A stretch of 64,000 nucleotides of DNA, taken from positions 251,491 through 315,490 of the forward strand of contig NZ_JAGINM010000003.1 of the NCBI RefSeq assembly GCF_017876095.1. Reading direction: 5' to 3'. The position numbers and the translations under genes were made by a program. The notes under the pieces are model-generated. The model saw nothing but the letters and a program-made list of their open reading frames with translations, ran no database searches and had not been told where the DNA came from. Positions 29,711 to 39,422 of this stretch are shown here, piece by piece (the stretch's first letter is position 1; each line of letters starts with the position of its first letter). The DNA comes from Azospirillum agricola (GTDB lineage: Bacteria; Pseudomonadota; Alphaproteobacteria; Azospirillales; Azospirillaceae).

Positions 29711-30637
29711 ATGGCCCAGCCCCGCATGGCGCGCCGCCTTCCTCCGCTCCTCGCGCTCCGCGCCTTCGACGTCTTCGCCCGGCTGGGCACCGTGCGCGCC
29801 GCCGCCGACGAGCTGGCGGTGTCGCACACCGTGGTGTCCCGCCACATCCAGAACCTGGAGCAGTCGGTCGGCGTCAAGCTGGTGGCCAAGTCGGGACGCG
29901 GCCTGTCCCTGACCCGCGAGGGCACCCGCTTCGCCGCCCAGATGCGCCGCGCCTTCGACCTGATCGCCGAGGCCAGCAACGAGCTGCGCAACGGCGGGAT
30001 CGAGGCGGTGCACATCTGCTGCCTCGCCGGTCTGGCCTCGCGCCGGCTGCTCGGCCGCCTGCCGGAGCTGGAGGCGGCGATGGCCGGGCGCGAGGTGATC
30101 CTGCAACCCACCTCCGCCCGCCCCGACTTCAGCCGGGGCGAGGCCGACGCCGAGATCATGTATCTGGAGGACGGTGCCGCCTCGGTCGCCGAGGGGCTGC
30201 GGGCCGAGATGTTCGCCAAGCCCCGCATCCTCGCCATCGCCAGCCCGGAGTTCAAGGCGCGCTATCCGGACGTGCGGACGCCGGCCGATCTGGTCGGGCT
30301 GCCGCTGATCCACGAGCAGTCCACCGGCATGTGGGAGGCGTGGCTGGAGGAGGCGGGCGTCGGCGACCTGCCCCGGCTGCGCGGCCCGCGCCTGTGGCAG
30401 GCCCACCTGACCATCGAGGCCGCCCGGCTCGGGCGCGGGGTGGCGCTGGTCAGCGACCTGCTGGTCATCGACAACCTCGCCAGCGGCGAGCTGGTGGAGA
30501 TGGTCGGCAGCGACGTCACCATCGGCGGCTACTACTTCATCGCCCCGGCGCAGAAATGGAACACGCCGGTCATCGCCGCGATCCGGCAATGGCTGCGCGA
30601 GGTGTTTCCGCCGCCGGACTCCCAACCCATCGCCTGA
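29711..30637 (+). CDS. LysR-type transcriptional regulator (GcvA-like)
   Basis: This 308-residue regulator has an N-terminal winged helix-turn-helix (LALRAFDVFARLGTVRAAADELAVSHTVVSRHIQNLE, about 14-48) with the PPLLALRAFD start typical of GcvA-type proteins, and a C-terminal effector domain. The start is uncertain: the ATG at 29711 has no good ribosome site, and ATGs at 29668 and 29726 are alternatives. It lies between the CoA-transferase and ligase genes on the same strand, so it probably controls the island, perhaps at the 28205 and 28245 repeats. Confidence 0.88.
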   Translation: MAQPRMARRLPPLLALRAFDVFARLGTVRAAADELAVSHTVVSRHIQNLEQSVGVKLVAKSGRGLSLTREGTRFAAQMRRAFDLIAEASNELRNGGIEAVHICCLAGLASRRLLGRLPELEAAMAGREVILQPTSARPDFSRGEADAEIMYLEDGAASVAEGLRAEMFAKPRILAIASPEFKARYPDVRTPADLVGLPLIHEQSTGMWEAWLEEAGVGDLPRLRGPRLWQAHLTIEAARLGRGVALVSDLLVIDNLASGELVEMVGSDVTIGGYYFIAPAQKWNTPVIAAIRQWLREVFPPPDSQPIA

Positions 30638-30693
30638 CCCCTCACCGTTCGGAACAGCGCCCTCCGGCCCCTCTGACCATCGCGGAACCGACC

Positions 30694-32199
30694 ATGACCG
30701 ACAGCCTGTTCGACCATCTGCTGAGCCCGTCCACCGACCCGGCCCGCCTCGCCATCGAGACCGCCGATGGCGCCCGCCTGTCCTACGGGGACCTGCGCGC
30801 CGCCACCGGCCGCATGGCGAACGCGCTGGTCGCCGAGGGTGTGCGCCCCGGCGACCGCGTCGCCGTGCAGGTCGAGAAGTCGGTCGCGGCGCTGGTCCTC
30901 TACCTCGCCTGCCTGCGGGCCGGGGTGGTCTATCTGCCGCTGAACACCGCCTACACCCCGGCGGAGCTGAGCTATTTCGTCGGCGACGCCGAACCCGCCC
31001 TGGTCGTCTGCGACCCGGCGCGGCTCGACGCCACGACGGCGCTGGCCGGGAGCGTCCCGGTCCGCACGCTGGACGCGCAGGGCAGGGGCAGCCTGACCGA
31101 CGCGGCGGCCGGCCGGCCGGAGGATTTCGCCACCGTCGCGCGCGGTCCGGACGATCTGGCCGCCATCCTCTACACCTCCGGCACCACCGGGCGGTCGAAG
31201 GGGGCGATGCTGACCCAGGACAACCTGCTGTCCAACGCGCGGGTGCTCCAGACCGAATGGCGCTTCGGGCCGGACGACGTGCTGCTGCACGCCCTGCCCA
31301 TCTTCCACACCCACGGGCTGTTCGTCGCCTGCAACCTCGTGCTGCTGTCCGGCGCCTCGATGGTGCTGCTGCCGCGCTTCGACCCGGCGGATGTCCTGGC
31401 CCGGCTGCCGGCCGCCACGGTGATGATGGGGGTGCCGACCTTCTACACCCGGCTGCTCGGCCAGGAAGGGCTGACGCCGGAGGCCTGCCGGACGATCCGC
31501 CTGTTCGTCTCCGGCTCCGCCCCGCTGCTGGCCGAGACGCACCGCGCCTGGGAGGAGCGCACCGGCCACCGCATCCTGGAGCGCTACGGCATGACCGAGA
31601 CCGGCATGCTGACCTCCAACCCCCACGACGGCGACCGCGTGGCCGGCACCGTCGGCTTCCCGCTGCCGGGGGTCGACCTGCGCATCACCGACCCGGCCAC
31701 CGGCGAGCCCCTGGGCGGCGACGCCATCGGCGCCATCGAGGTGCGCGGCCCCAACGTCTTCAAGGGCTACTGGCGGATGCCGGAAAAGACCGCCGCCGAG
31801 TTCCGGCCGGACGGCTTCTTCATCACCGGCGACCTCGGCCGGGTCGACGAACGCGGCTACGTCCACATCGTCGGGCGCGGCAAGGACCTGATCATCAGCG
31901 GCGGCTTCAACGTCTACCCCAAGGAGGTGGAGGGCGAGATCGACGCGCTGCCCGGCGTGCTGGAGAGCGCGGTGATCGGCATCCCGCACCCCGACTTCGG
32001 CGAGGGCGTCGTCGCCGTCGTCGTGCCGAACGGCAAGGAGCCCGTTACCGAGGCCGGCATCGTCGCCGCCCTGAAGGACCGGCTGGCCCGCTACAAGCTG
32101 CCCAAGCGGGTCGTGCTGGTGGCCGAACTGCCGCGCAACAGCATGGGCAAGGTGCAGAAGGCGGAACTGCGCAACCTCCATGCGGGGGTGTTCGGATGA
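30694..32199 (+). CDS. matB: malonyl-CoA synthetase-like acyl-CoA ligase
   Basis: This 501-residue adenylate-forming enzyme has the P-loop TSGTTGRSKGA (about 160), the adenine motif YGMTETG (about 298), the hinge-region ITGDLG (about 378) and the catalytic Lys in NSMGKVQK near the C-terminus. HTHGLFVACN and the overall length match MatB-type malonyl/methylmalonyl-CoA synthetases, but related dicarboxylate or short-chain ligases cannot be excluded. It activates an acid with ATP and CoA. Its stop overlaps the thioesterase start (ATGA). Confidence 0.85.
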   Translation: MTDSLFDHLLSPSTDPARLAIETADGARLSYGDLRAATGRMANALVAEGVRPGDRVAVQVEKSVAALVLYLACLRAGVVYLPLNTAYTPAELSYFVGDAEPALVVCDPARLDATTALAGSVPVRTLDAQGRGSLTDAAAGRPEDFATVARGPDDLAAILYTSGTTGRSKGAMLTQDNLLSNARVLQTEWRFGPDDVLLHALPIFHTHGLFVACNLVLLSGASMVLLPRFDPADVLARLPAATVMMGVPTFYTRLLGQEGLTPEACRTIRLFVSGSAPLLAETHRAWEERTGHRILERYGMTETGMLTSNPHDGDRVAGTVGFPLPGVDLRITDPATGEPLGGDAIGAIEVRGPNVFKGYWRMPEKTAAEFRPDGFFITGDLGRVDERGYVHIVGRGKDLIISGGFNVYPKEVEGEIDALPGVLESAVIGIPHPDFGEGVVAVVVPNGKEPVTEAGIVAALKDRLARYKLPKRVVLVAELPRNSMGKVQKAELRNLHAGVFG

Positions 32200-32705
32200 G
32201 CGGCCCCGTCCTGCCGCCCCTTCCGGCGGAGATCCTGACCTCCGGGCCGTTGCGCGTCGCGGAGGAGTGGATCGACCTCTACGGCCACATGAACATGGCG
32301 CGCTACGTCGCCCTGTTCGACGAGGTGGGCTACGCCCTCCAGGAACGCTGGGGGCTGGGGGAGAGCTACACCCGCGAGACGCGGATGGGCCTGTTCGTGG
32401 TCGACGTCGCGATCAGCTACCGGCGGGAGCTGACCGCCGGCACGCCGCTGACGCTGGCGCTGCGCCTGCTGGAGGCCGACGACAAGCGGCTGGTCAGCCT
32501 GATGGAGCTGCGCCGCGGCGACGACGGCACGCTGGCCGCGACGATGGAGCAGCTCTCCATCCACGCCGACCTGACGACGCGGCGGGTGGTGCCCTTCGCG
32601 CCGCCGGCCGCGCGGCGGCTCCGGACCTTGGCGGAGCATCACGCCGGCCTGCCCCTGCCGGACGGCTTCCGCCGCCGGCTCCGCTGCCGGCCGCCGGCGG
32701 ACTGA
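32196..32705 (+). CDS. hot-dog fold acyl-CoA thioesterase
   Basis: This 169-residue protein has the 4HBT signature VAEEWIDLYGHMNMARYVALFDEVGYAL (about 21-48), where Asp replaces the variable position before the GHMN motif. It resembles the thioesterase domain often fused to carnitine dehydrogenases and the YbgC group. It is coupled to the ligase gene by ATGA and probably releases CoA from a pathway intermediate or dead-end thioester. Confidence 0.85.
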   Translation: MSGPVLPPLPAEILTSGPLRVAEEWIDLYGHMNMARYVALFDEVGYALQERWGLGESYTRETRMGLFVVDVAISYRRELTAGTPLTLALRLLEADDKRLVSLMELRRGDDGTLAATMEQLSIHADLTTRRVVPFAPPAARRLRTLAEHHAGLPLPDGFRRRLRCRPPAD

Positions 32706-32759
32706 TCCTTCACGCCGGCGAGGCGCCGTCCTGCCCGCTCTCCGGGGGGCGAGGGCTTT

Positions 32760-33503
32760 TCAAGCCCCGGTCTTCTCCCCGGCCTTCTCCGTCGCCTCGT
32801 CCTCCGGACCGCCGAGCACCACGCCGGAGTTCGGCTCGACCCAGACGAGGCGATCCTCGACGCGGCGGACGCCGGGGATCGCCTCGGCCATCACCCGCAG
32901 CGCCCGGCGCTGGCGGTCGTCGAAGACGACGCCGCGCAGATCGACCACCCCGTCCGTCACCGTCACGACCAGGGCGGAACTGGGCGCCCAGCGCTGCGCG
33001 CCCAACTCCGCCAGGAAGCCCTCGCGGATGCGCGCGTCCCCACCGTTCGCGGCGGCGGCGATGGCCGGACGGGCCAGCGTGCGCAGCAGGTCCGAGCGGC
33101 TGACGACGCCGACGATCCGGCCGTCGCGCAGCACCGGCAGGCGCTTGACGCGATGCTCCTCCATCAGGGCGACGGCCGCGCCGAGGTCGGCGTCCTCGTC
33201 GACCGTGACGACCTTGCGGGTCATGACGTCCTCGACCCGGCGGCCGTGGGTGTGGATGTATTCGTCGGCGATCTTTCCCGGCCCGACCAGGAATTCCAGC
33301 CAGCGCGGGCGCTGCCGCTCGGTCCCGCACTCGACCCGGCGCAGGAAGTCGCCCTCGGTGACGATCCCGGCCAGCCGGCCGTCGGCCTCGACCACCGGAA
33401 TCCCGCTGATCCGCTTCCCGATCATCAGCGCCACGGCCTCTTCGACGGAAGCGCCGGGCCCGACCGTGAGCACCGGGCTGGTCATGACATCCAGGACTTT
33501 CAT
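32760..33503 (-). CDS. CBS-pair and BON domain protein
   Basis: This 247-residue protein has two CBS domains (about 1-60 starting VLDVMTSPVLTVGPGAS, and about 88-145 starting VEDVMTRKVVTVDEDA) and a C-terminal BON domain (about 155-222, VVTVTDGVVDLRGVVFDDRQRRALRV). CBS pairs usually bind adenosyl ligands and act as energy or ionic sensors. No effector domain is attached. It stands alone, convergent with the thioesterase gene, and its partner cannot be told from context. Confidence 0.9.
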   Translation of the reverse strand: MKVLDVMTSPVLTVGPGASVEEAVALMIGKRISGIPVVEADGRLAGIVTEGDFLRRVECGTERQRPRWLEFLVGPGKIADEYIHTHGRRVEDVMTRKVVTVDEDADLGAAVALMEEHRVKRLPVLRDGRIVGVVSRSDLLRTLARPAIAAAANGGDARIREGFLAELGAQRWAPSSALVVTVTDGVVDLRGVVFDDRQRRALRVMAEAIPGVRRVEDRLVWVEPNSGVVLGGPEDEATEKAGEKTGA

Positions 33504-33620
33504 GATGCGGGTTCCCCTGTTTCTTCTTGGGACATTGCGTCACCCCCTGTCCTGCGCCCGCCGGCCGGACGCGACAACCGCGCTTTCCGGTTCCCAGCCA
33601 TGCCCGCGTGCCGGGTGTGG

Positions 33621-33668
33621 AAAACGAAAAGGGCGGCGGCCAATGACGGCCGCCGCCCTTTTCGTTTT
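33621..33668. terminator. intrinsic terminator hairpin, bidirectional
   Basis: A perfect 21-bp stem with a 6-base loop (AATGAC) joins an A-rich end to a T-rich end: GGGCGGCGGCC pairs with GGCCGCCGCCC, flanked by AAAACGAAAA and TTTTCGTTTT. It stands just downstream of the leftward transporter gene and should stop its transcript before the CBS gene. Confidence 0.9.
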
Positions 33669-33692
33669 CCCGTCCGGATCACCGGATCCCGG

Positions 33693-35012
33693 TCACTGGA
33701 GCAATGTCTTGTTGGCCCAGAGGGCGGCCAGGGTGACGAGGGCGCCCGACAGCAGGTAGCCGCCGGCCGCCAGCAGCCCGAACTGGCTGGACAGCAGCAG
33801 CGCCGCCAGCGGCGCGAAGCCGGCGCCGAACAGCCAGGCGAGGTCCGACGTCAGGGCCGAGCCGGTGTAGCGCGACTGCGGCGCGAAGGTCGAGGCGATG
33901 ACGCCCGACGACTGCCCGAAGGACAGGCCGAGCAGAACGAAGCCGATCACCATGAAGACGGTCTCTCCGGCCGCCCCGCCGTCGAGCAGTTGCGGGGCGA
34001 AGCCGCTGAACACGGCGATCACCGCGGCGCAGCATCCCAGCAGCGTCCGCCGCCCGACGCGGTCGGCGATGGTGCCGGACAGCACGATGGCGATGACGCC
34101 GAAGACGGCGGCGACCGCCTCGATGACCAGGAATTCCGCCGGGGGGTTCTTGGTGAACAGGAAGATCCAGGACAGCGGGAAGACCGTGACCATGTGGAAC
34201 AGGGCGAAGCTGGCGAGCGGGGCGAAGGCGCCGACGACGACCTTCTTGCCGTCCGTCGCCAGCAATTCGCGGATCGGGACCGGTTGCAGGTCGCGGCTTT
34301 CGAACAGCCGGGTGTATTCCGGCGTCACCACGATGCGCAGCCGGGCGAACAGCGCCACCACGTTGATCGCGAAGGCGACGAAGAAGGGATAGCGCCAGCC
34401 CCAACCGAAGAAATCCTCCGGCGACAGGTTGCCGGCGAAATAGGCGAACAGCCCGCTGGCGACGATCAGGCCGAGCGGGGCGCCGAGCTGCGGGATCATC
34501 GCGTACCAGCCGCGCCGGCTCTCCGGCGCGTTGAGCGCCAGCAGCGAGGCCAGGCCGTCCCAGGTGCCGGCCAGCGCCAGCCCCTGGAGGACGCGCAGGA
34601 AGCCCAGCAGCCAGGCGGAATAGCCGCCGATCCGCTCGTAGCCCGGCAGGAAGGCGATGGCGACCGTCGAGGTGCCGAGCAGGAACAGCGCGATGGTCAG
34701 CTTCGTTCCGCGCCCATAGGCGCGGTCGACCGCCATGAAGATGACGCTGCCGAGCGGCCGCGCCACGAAGGCGAGCGCGAAGATGGCGAAGGACCACAGC
34801 GTTCCGGTCAGCGGGTCCACATAGGGGAAGACGAGCCGAGGGAACACGATGACCGACGCGATCGCGTAGACGAAGAAGTCGAAGAATTCGGAGGTCCGGC
34901 CGATGATGACGCCGATCGCGATCTCGCCCGGATTCACCCCGTGGTCGCGGGCGTTGATCCGTCGCGCGTCCCGTTCAGCCGCAGTCGATTCAGCCGTTGT
35001 CGATGGCCCCAT
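33693..35012 (-). CDS. MFS transporter, metabolite:proton symporter (MHS) family
   Basis: This 439-residue protein has twelve hydrophobic segments. The N-terminal GVIIGRTSEFFDFFVYAIASVIVFP and the loop RPLGSVIFMAVDRAYGRGTKLT are close to the MHS/ProP/ShiA pattern (EWYDFFxYG and RPxGG...DRxGRR). It probably imports an organic acid or osmolyte with protons; the substrate is unknown. It is monocistronic, divergent from cyoA, and ends in a strong terminator. Confidence 0.88.
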   Translation of the reverse strand: MGPSTTAESTAAERDARRINARDHGVNPGEIAIGVIIGRTSEFFDFFVYAIASVIVFPRLVFPYVDPLTGTLWSFAIFALAFVARPLGSVIFMAVDRAYGRGTKLTIALFLLGTSTVAIAFLPGYERIGGYSAWLLGFLRVLQGLALAGTWDGLASLLALNAPESRRGWYAMIPQLGAPLGLIVASGLFAYFAGNLSPEDFFGWGWRYPFFVAFAINVVALFARLRIVVTPEYTRLFESRDLQPVPIRELLATDGKKVVVGAFAPLASFALFHMVTVFPLSWIFLFTKNPPAEFLVIEAVAAVFGVIAIVLSGTIADRVGRRTLLGCCAAVIAVFSGFAPQLLDGGAAGETVFMVIGFVLLGLSFGQSSGVIASTFAPQSRYTGSALTSDLAWLFGAGFAPLAALLLSSQFGLLAAGGYLLSGALVTLAALWANKTLLQ

Positions 35013-35112
35013 GGTCTCAGCACCGGTTCGGCAGTTTCAATGGAACATGCGCCGATGCTGCGTGTCGCGCAACGGCGGCACGCATCATGTGTCCGGTGGC
35101 GCGCCATCGCGG

Positions 35113-35133
35113 CATTGGACAAATTGTCCAATG
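35113..35133. promoter_or_regulatory. 21-base perfect palindrome, operator candidate
   Basis: Arms CATTGGACAA and TTGTCCAATG flank a single A. It is A+T-rich within a G+C-rich region and lies between the divergent transporter and cyoA starts, 101 bases before the transporter start codon and 75 before that of cyoA. The regulator is unknown. Confidence 0.65.
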
Positions 35134-35208
35134 TCCTCCCTGGCGCGTGGGAGATAGCTGTCTGCCTGAAGCAAACCCCGAAGCAAACCTTTGTTAACAG
35201 GTTAAGCC

Positions 35209-36342
35209 TTGAGCCGTTCTCGCCTCCTCGCCCTGCTGCCGCTGACGGCGGCGCTGAGTGGCTGCGATCTGGTCGTGCTGAACCCGTCCGGCGACGTGGC
35301 GAGTCAGCAGGGCCAGCTCGTGGTCGTGTCCACCCTGCTCATGCTGCTCATCATCGTTCCGGTGATGGCGCTGACCGTGCTGTTCGCCTGGCGCTATCGC
35401 CAGTCGAATACCAAAGCGCGGTACGAACCGGAATGGGACCATTCGACGCAGCTCGAGCTGGTGATCTGGGCGGCGCCGCTGCTGATCATCATCGTGCTGG
35501 GCGCCCTGACCTGGATGACCACGCATCTGCTCGACCCCTACCGGCCGATCGAGCGGATCGCGGCGAACCGCCCGGTCCCGGCGGAGGCGAAGACGCTGGA
35601 GATCGACGTCGTGGCGCTCGACTGGAAATGGCTGTTCCTCTATCCCGAATACGGGATCGCGGCGGTCAACGAGGTCGCGGCGCCGGTCGACCGGCCGATC
35701 CGCTTCAACATCACCTCCTCGTCGGTGATGAACTCCTTCTACATCCCGGCGCTGGCGGGGCAGATCTACGCGATGCCGGGCATGCAGACGCAGCTGCACG
35801 CCGTCATCAACCAGCCCGGCGCCTACAAGGGCTTCTCGGCCAACTACAGCGGGGCCGGCTTCTCGGGCATGCGCTTCACCTTCCACGGCATGGTGGACGG
35901 CGGCTTCGAGCGCTGGGTGTCGGAGGTGAAGGCCGGCGGCGGCGCGCTCGACCGCAACGGCTACCTGCAACTGGAGCGGCCGAGCGAGAACGAGCCGGTG
36001 CGCCGCTACGGCACCGTCGAGGCCGGGCTGTTCAAGGCCATCCTCAACATGTGCGTCGAGCCCGGCAAGATGTGCATGAACGACATGGCGGCGATCGACG
36101 CCAGGGGCGGCCTCGGCATGGCCGGCATCCACATCACGATGCCGCTGCTGTACGACAAGCACGCCCGGCGCGGCGCCGTCTTCGGCCCGGAACCGCGCGA
36201 CGTCATCGGCATCTGCACCGTCGCGGAGCTGGTGCCGGAGCTCGTCCCGGATCTGGTGGCCGATCTGGCCGCCCCGGAGCCGGCTCCGGAACTGGCGGCT
36301 CCCCTTCTCGGCGCGGGCCTGCCGCGTCCGTCCACTCCTTGA
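35209..36342 (+). CDS. cyoA: cytochrome bo-type ubiquinol oxidase subunit II
   Basis: This 377-residue lipoprotein ([20 protein letters not shown], lipobox LSGC) has two transmembrane helices (about 42-64 and 85-105) and a cupredoxin-like periplasmic domain. The CuA cysteine/histidine set of cytochrome c oxidases is not complete, as expected for a quinol oxidase. A proline/alanine-rich C-terminal tail of about 35 residues follows [14 protein letters not shown] accept the TTG at 35209 because it places the signal peptide correctly; an AGG lies about 10 bases upstream. It is first in cyoABCD. Confidence 0.93.
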   Translation: MSRSRLLALLPLTAALSGCDLVVLNPSGDVASQQGQLVVVSTLLMLLIIVPVMALTVLFAWRYRQSNTKARYEPEWDHSTQLELVIWAAPLLIIIVLGALTWMTTHLLDPYRPIERIAANRPVPAEAKTLEIDVVALDWKWLFLYPEYGIAAVNEVAAPVDRPIRFNITSSSVMNSFYIPALAGQIYAMPGMQTQLHAVINQPGAYKGFSANYSGAGFSGMRFTFHGMVDGGFERWVSEVKAGGGALDRNGYLQLERPSENEPVRRYGTVEAGLFKAILNMCVEPGKMCMNDMAAIDARGGLGMAGIHITMPLLYDKHARRGAVFGPEPRDVIGICTVAELVPELVPDLVADLAAPEPAPELAAPLLGAGLPRPSTP

Positions 36343-36355
36343 TGCGGCAACCGGC

Positions 36356-38365
36356 ATGTTCGATCTCTCCGTCGTGACGAAGGCCATCTTCGGGCGTCTC
36401 AGCCTGGAATCCTTCCCGATCCACGAACCCATCCTGATCGTCACCTTCATCGCCGTCCTGCTGGGCGGCGGCGCCCTGGTCGCCGGGCTGACCTATTTCC
36501 GGCTGTGGGGCTACCTGTGGCGCGAGTGGTTCACCACGGTGGACCACAAGCGCATCGGCATCATGTACATGATCCTCGGCCTGATCATGCTGCTGCGCGG
36601 CTTCGCCGACGCCATCATGATGCGGCTTCAGCAGGCGATGGCGTTCGGCGGCAGCGAGGGCTACCTCAACGCCCACCATTACGACCAGATCTTCACCGCC
36701 CACGGCGTCATCATGATCTTCTTCGTGGCCATGCCGATGGTCACGGGGCTGATGAACTACATCGTGCCGTTGCAGATCGGCGCGCGCGACGTGTCCTTCC
36801 CGTTCCTCAACAACTTCAGCTTCTGGATGACGGCGGGCGGCGCCGTGCTGGTGATGATGTCGCTGTTCGTCGGCGAGTTCGCCCGCACCGGCTGGCTGGC
36901 CTACCCGCCGCTGTCGGGCATCGGCTACAGCCCCGACGTCGGCGTCGACTACTACATCTGGGCCTTGCAGGTGGCCGGTGTCGGGACCCTGCTGTCCGGC
37001 GTCAATCTGGTCTGCACCATCGTCAAGATGCGCGCCCCCGGCATGACCATGATGAAGATGCCGGTCTTCACCTGGACCTCGCTGTGCACCAACGTGCTGA
37101 TCGTCGCCGCCTTCCCGGTGCTGACGGCGGTGCTGGTGCTGCTGTCGCTCGACCGCTATGTCGGCACCAACTTCTTCACGAACGATCTCGGCGGCAGCCC
37201 GATGATGTACGTGAACCTGATCTGGATCTGGGGCCACCCGGAGGTCTACATCCTGATCCTGCCGGCCTTCGGCATCTTCTCGGAAGTCACCTCGACCTTC
37301 TCGGGCAAGAAGCTGTTCGGCTACACCTCGATGGTGTACGCGACGGTGGTCATCACCATCCTGTCGTACCTGGTCTGGCTGCACCACTTCTTCACCATGG
37401 GCTCGGGCGCCAGCGTGAATTCCTTCTTCGGAATCACGACGATGATCATCTCGATCCCGACGGGCGCCAAGATCTTCAACTGGCTGTTCACGATGTACCG
37501 CGGCCGCATCCGCTTCGAGTTGCCGATGATGTGGACGGTCGCCTTCATGCTGACCTTCGTCATCGGCGGCATGACCGGCGTGCTGCTGGCGGTTCCGCCC
37601 GCCGACTTCGTGCTGCACAACAGCCTGTTCCTGATCGCCCACTTCCACAACGTCATCATCGGCGGCGTGCTGTTCGGCCTGTTCGCCGGCATCGTCTACT
37701 GGTGGCCGAAGGCCTTCGGCTTCAGGCTCGACCCGTTCTGGGGCAAGCTGTCCTTCTGGTTCTGGGTGATCGGCTTCTACGTCGCCTTCATGCCGCTCTA
37801 CGTCCTGGGCCTGATGGGCGTCACCCGCCGCCTGCGCGTCTTCGAGGATCCGTCGCTCCAGATCTGGTTCCAGGTCGCGGCCGTCGGCGCCTTCCTGATC
37901 TTCCTGGGCATCGCCGCCTTCCTGATCCAGATCGCCGTCAGCGTCCTCAGGCGCAACGAGCTGCGCGAGACGAGCGGCGACCCGTGGGACGGCCGCACGC
38001 TGGAATGGGCGACCTCCTCGCCGCCGCCCGACTACAACTTCGCCTTCACCCCGGTGATCCACGACAACGACGCCTGGTGGGACATGAAGAAGCGCGGCTA
38101 CCTGCGCCCGCAGGACGGCTTCAAGGCGATCCACATGCCGAGCAACACCGGGGCCGGCATCATCCTGGCGGGCCTGAGCGTCGTCCTCGCCTTCGCCCTG
38201 ATCTGGTACATCTGGTGGCTGGCGGCGGTGAGCTTCATCGGTCTGCTGGTGGTCGCCATCGGCCACACCTTCAACTACAGCCGCGACTTCTACATTCCCG
38301 CCGCCGAGGTCGTGCGGACCGAGAATGAACGGACCCGTCTCCTCTCCGGGCAGGTGAAAGCATGA
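36356..38365 (+). CDS. cyoB: cytochrome bo-type ubiquinol oxidase subunit I
   Basis: This 669-residue heme-copper oxidase core subunit has about 15 membrane helices. The CuB-ligand region [15 protein letters not shown] (about 292) carries the cross-linked His-Tyr pair, HHFF (343-344) gives the other CuB ligands, and AHFHNV (429 and 431) gives the heme ligands. [13 protein letters not shown] is the usual N-terminal signature. It couples quinol oxidation to oxygen reduction and proton pumping in the inner membrane. It starts 13 bases after cyoA and overlaps cyoC by ATGA. Confidence 0.96.
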   Translation: MFDLSVVTKAIFGRLSLESFPIHEPILIVTFIAVLLGGGALVAGLTYFRLWGYLWREWFTTVDHKRIGIMYMILGLIMLLRGFADAIMMRLQQAMAFGGSEGYLNAHHYDQIFTAHGVIMIFFVAMPMVTGLMNYIVPLQIGARDVSFPFLNNFSFWMTAGGAVLVMMSLFVGEFARTGWLAYPPLSGIGYSPDVGVDYYIWALQVAGVGTLLSGVNLVCTIVKMRAPGMTMMKMPVFTWTSLCTNVLIVAAFPVLTAVLVLLSLDRYVGTNFFTNDLGGSPMMYVNLIWIWGHPEVYILILPAFGIFSEVTSTFSGKKLFGYTSMVYATVVITILSYLVWLHHFFTMGSGASVNSFFGITTMIISIPTGAKIFNWLFTMYRGRIRFELPMMWTVAFMLTFVIGGMTGVLLAVPPADFVLHNSLFLIAHFHNVIIGGVLFGLFAGIVYWWPKAFGFRLDPFWGKLSFWFWVIGFYVAFMPLYVLGLMGVTRRLRVFEDPSLQIWFQVAAVGAFLIFLGIAAFLIQIAVSVLRRNELRETSGDPWDGRTLEWATSSPPPDYNFAFTPVIHDNDAWWDMKKRGYLRPQDGFKAIHMPSNTGAGIILAGLSVVLAFALIWYIWWLAAVSFIGLLVVAIGHTFNYSRDFYIPAAEVVRTENERTRLLSGQVKA

Positions 38366-39006
38366 CGACGACCATGACGACCGCCCACGGAACCGCCCAG
38401 GCCGGGCAGGCTCCGGTCTTCTACATGGTGGACGAGCACGAGCATCCCGAGGGCCACAGCACCCTGCTCGGCTTCTGGATCTACCTGATGAGCGACTGCC
38501 TCATCTTCGCGGTCCTGTTCGCCACCTACGGGGTGCTCGGCGGCAACTACGCGGCCGGGCCGTCGCCCAAGGATCTGTTCGACCTGCCGCTGGTGGCGCT
38601 GAACACCTCCATGCTGCTGCTGTCCTCGATCACCTACGGCTTCGCCATGCTGACCATGGAGAAGGGGCGGATCGGTCCGACGCAGGGCTGGCTGGCGATC
38701 ACCGGGCTGTTCGGCCTCGCCTTCCTCGGCATCGAGCTGTACGAGTTCGCGCACCTGATCCACGAGGGGGCGACGCCGCAGCGCAGCGCCTTCCTGTCCT
38801 CCTTCTTCACGCTGGTCGGCACCCACGGGCTGCACGTCACCTTCGGCATCGTCTGGCTGGTGACGCTGATGGTGCAGGTCTCCAAGCGCGGGCTGACCGT
38901 GGCGAACCGGCGGCGCCTGATGTGCCTGAGCATGTTCTGGCACTTCCTGGACGTCGTCTGGATCGGCGTCTTCACCTTCGTCTATCTGATGGGAATGCTG
39001 CGATGA
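38362..39006 (+). CDS. cyoC: cytochrome bo-type ubiquinol oxidase subunit III
   Basis: This 214-residue protein has five transmembrane segments and the subunit III hallmarks [21 protein letters not shown] and [15 protein letters not shown]. It stabilises the core of the oxidase. Starts and stops overlap with cyoB (ATGA) and cyoD (ATGA). Confidence 0.95.
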   Translation: MTTTMTTAHGTAQAGQAPVFYMVDEHEHPEGHSTLLGFWIYLMSDCLIFAVLFATYGVLGGNYAAGPSPKDLFDLPLVALNTSMLLLSSITYGFAMLTMEKGRIGPTQGWLAITGLFGLAFLGIELYEFAHLIHEGATPQRSAFLSSFFTLVGTHGLHVTFGIVWLVTLMVQVSKRGLTVANRRRLMCLSMFWHFLDVVWIGVFTFVYLMGMLR

Positions 39007-39422
39007 CCCCTCACGCCCACCAGGGCCACGCGCACCACGACCATGGCGCCCACGGGCATGGCGACCACGGTCATGACGCCCACGGCCATGACGACGGCCA
39101 CGCCCACGGCACGCTGGGCAGCTACACGATCGGTTTCGTCCTGTCGGTGATCCTGACGGCGATCCCGTTCTGGCTGGTCATGAACAACGTGCTCGACAAC
39201 ACCCAGACCGCGCTGGTCATCATGGGCTTCGCCGTCGTGCAGATCCTGGTCCACATGGTCTATTTCCTGCACATGAACAGCCGCTCCGAGGGCGGCTGGA
39301 CGATGCTGGCGATGATCTTCACCCTGATCATCGTGGTCATCACCCTGACCGGCTCGCTGTGGGTGATGTACCACCTCAACACCAACATGATGCCCGGCCA
39401 CGACATGGGCCGGATGCCGTGA
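39003..39422 (+). CDS. cyoD: cytochrome bo oxidase subunit IV with His-rich tail
   Basis: This 139-residue subunit has three membrane helices (from GSYTIGFVLSVILTAIPFWLV) matching CyoD. The N-terminal 36 residues contain 14 histidines in HGH/HDH-type spacing, an unusually strong metal-binding tail. It might hold copper, nickel or zinc and could help load the copper site, but that is inference. The stop overlaps the GTG start of the SURF1 gene. Confidence 0.93.
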   Translation: MTPHAHQGHAHHDHGAHGHGDHGHDAHGHDDGHAHGTLGSYTIGFVLSVILTAIPFWLVMNNVLDNTQTALVIMGFAVVQILVHMVYFLHMNSRSEGGWTMLAMIFTLIIVVITLTGSLWVMYHLNTNMMPGHDMGRMP

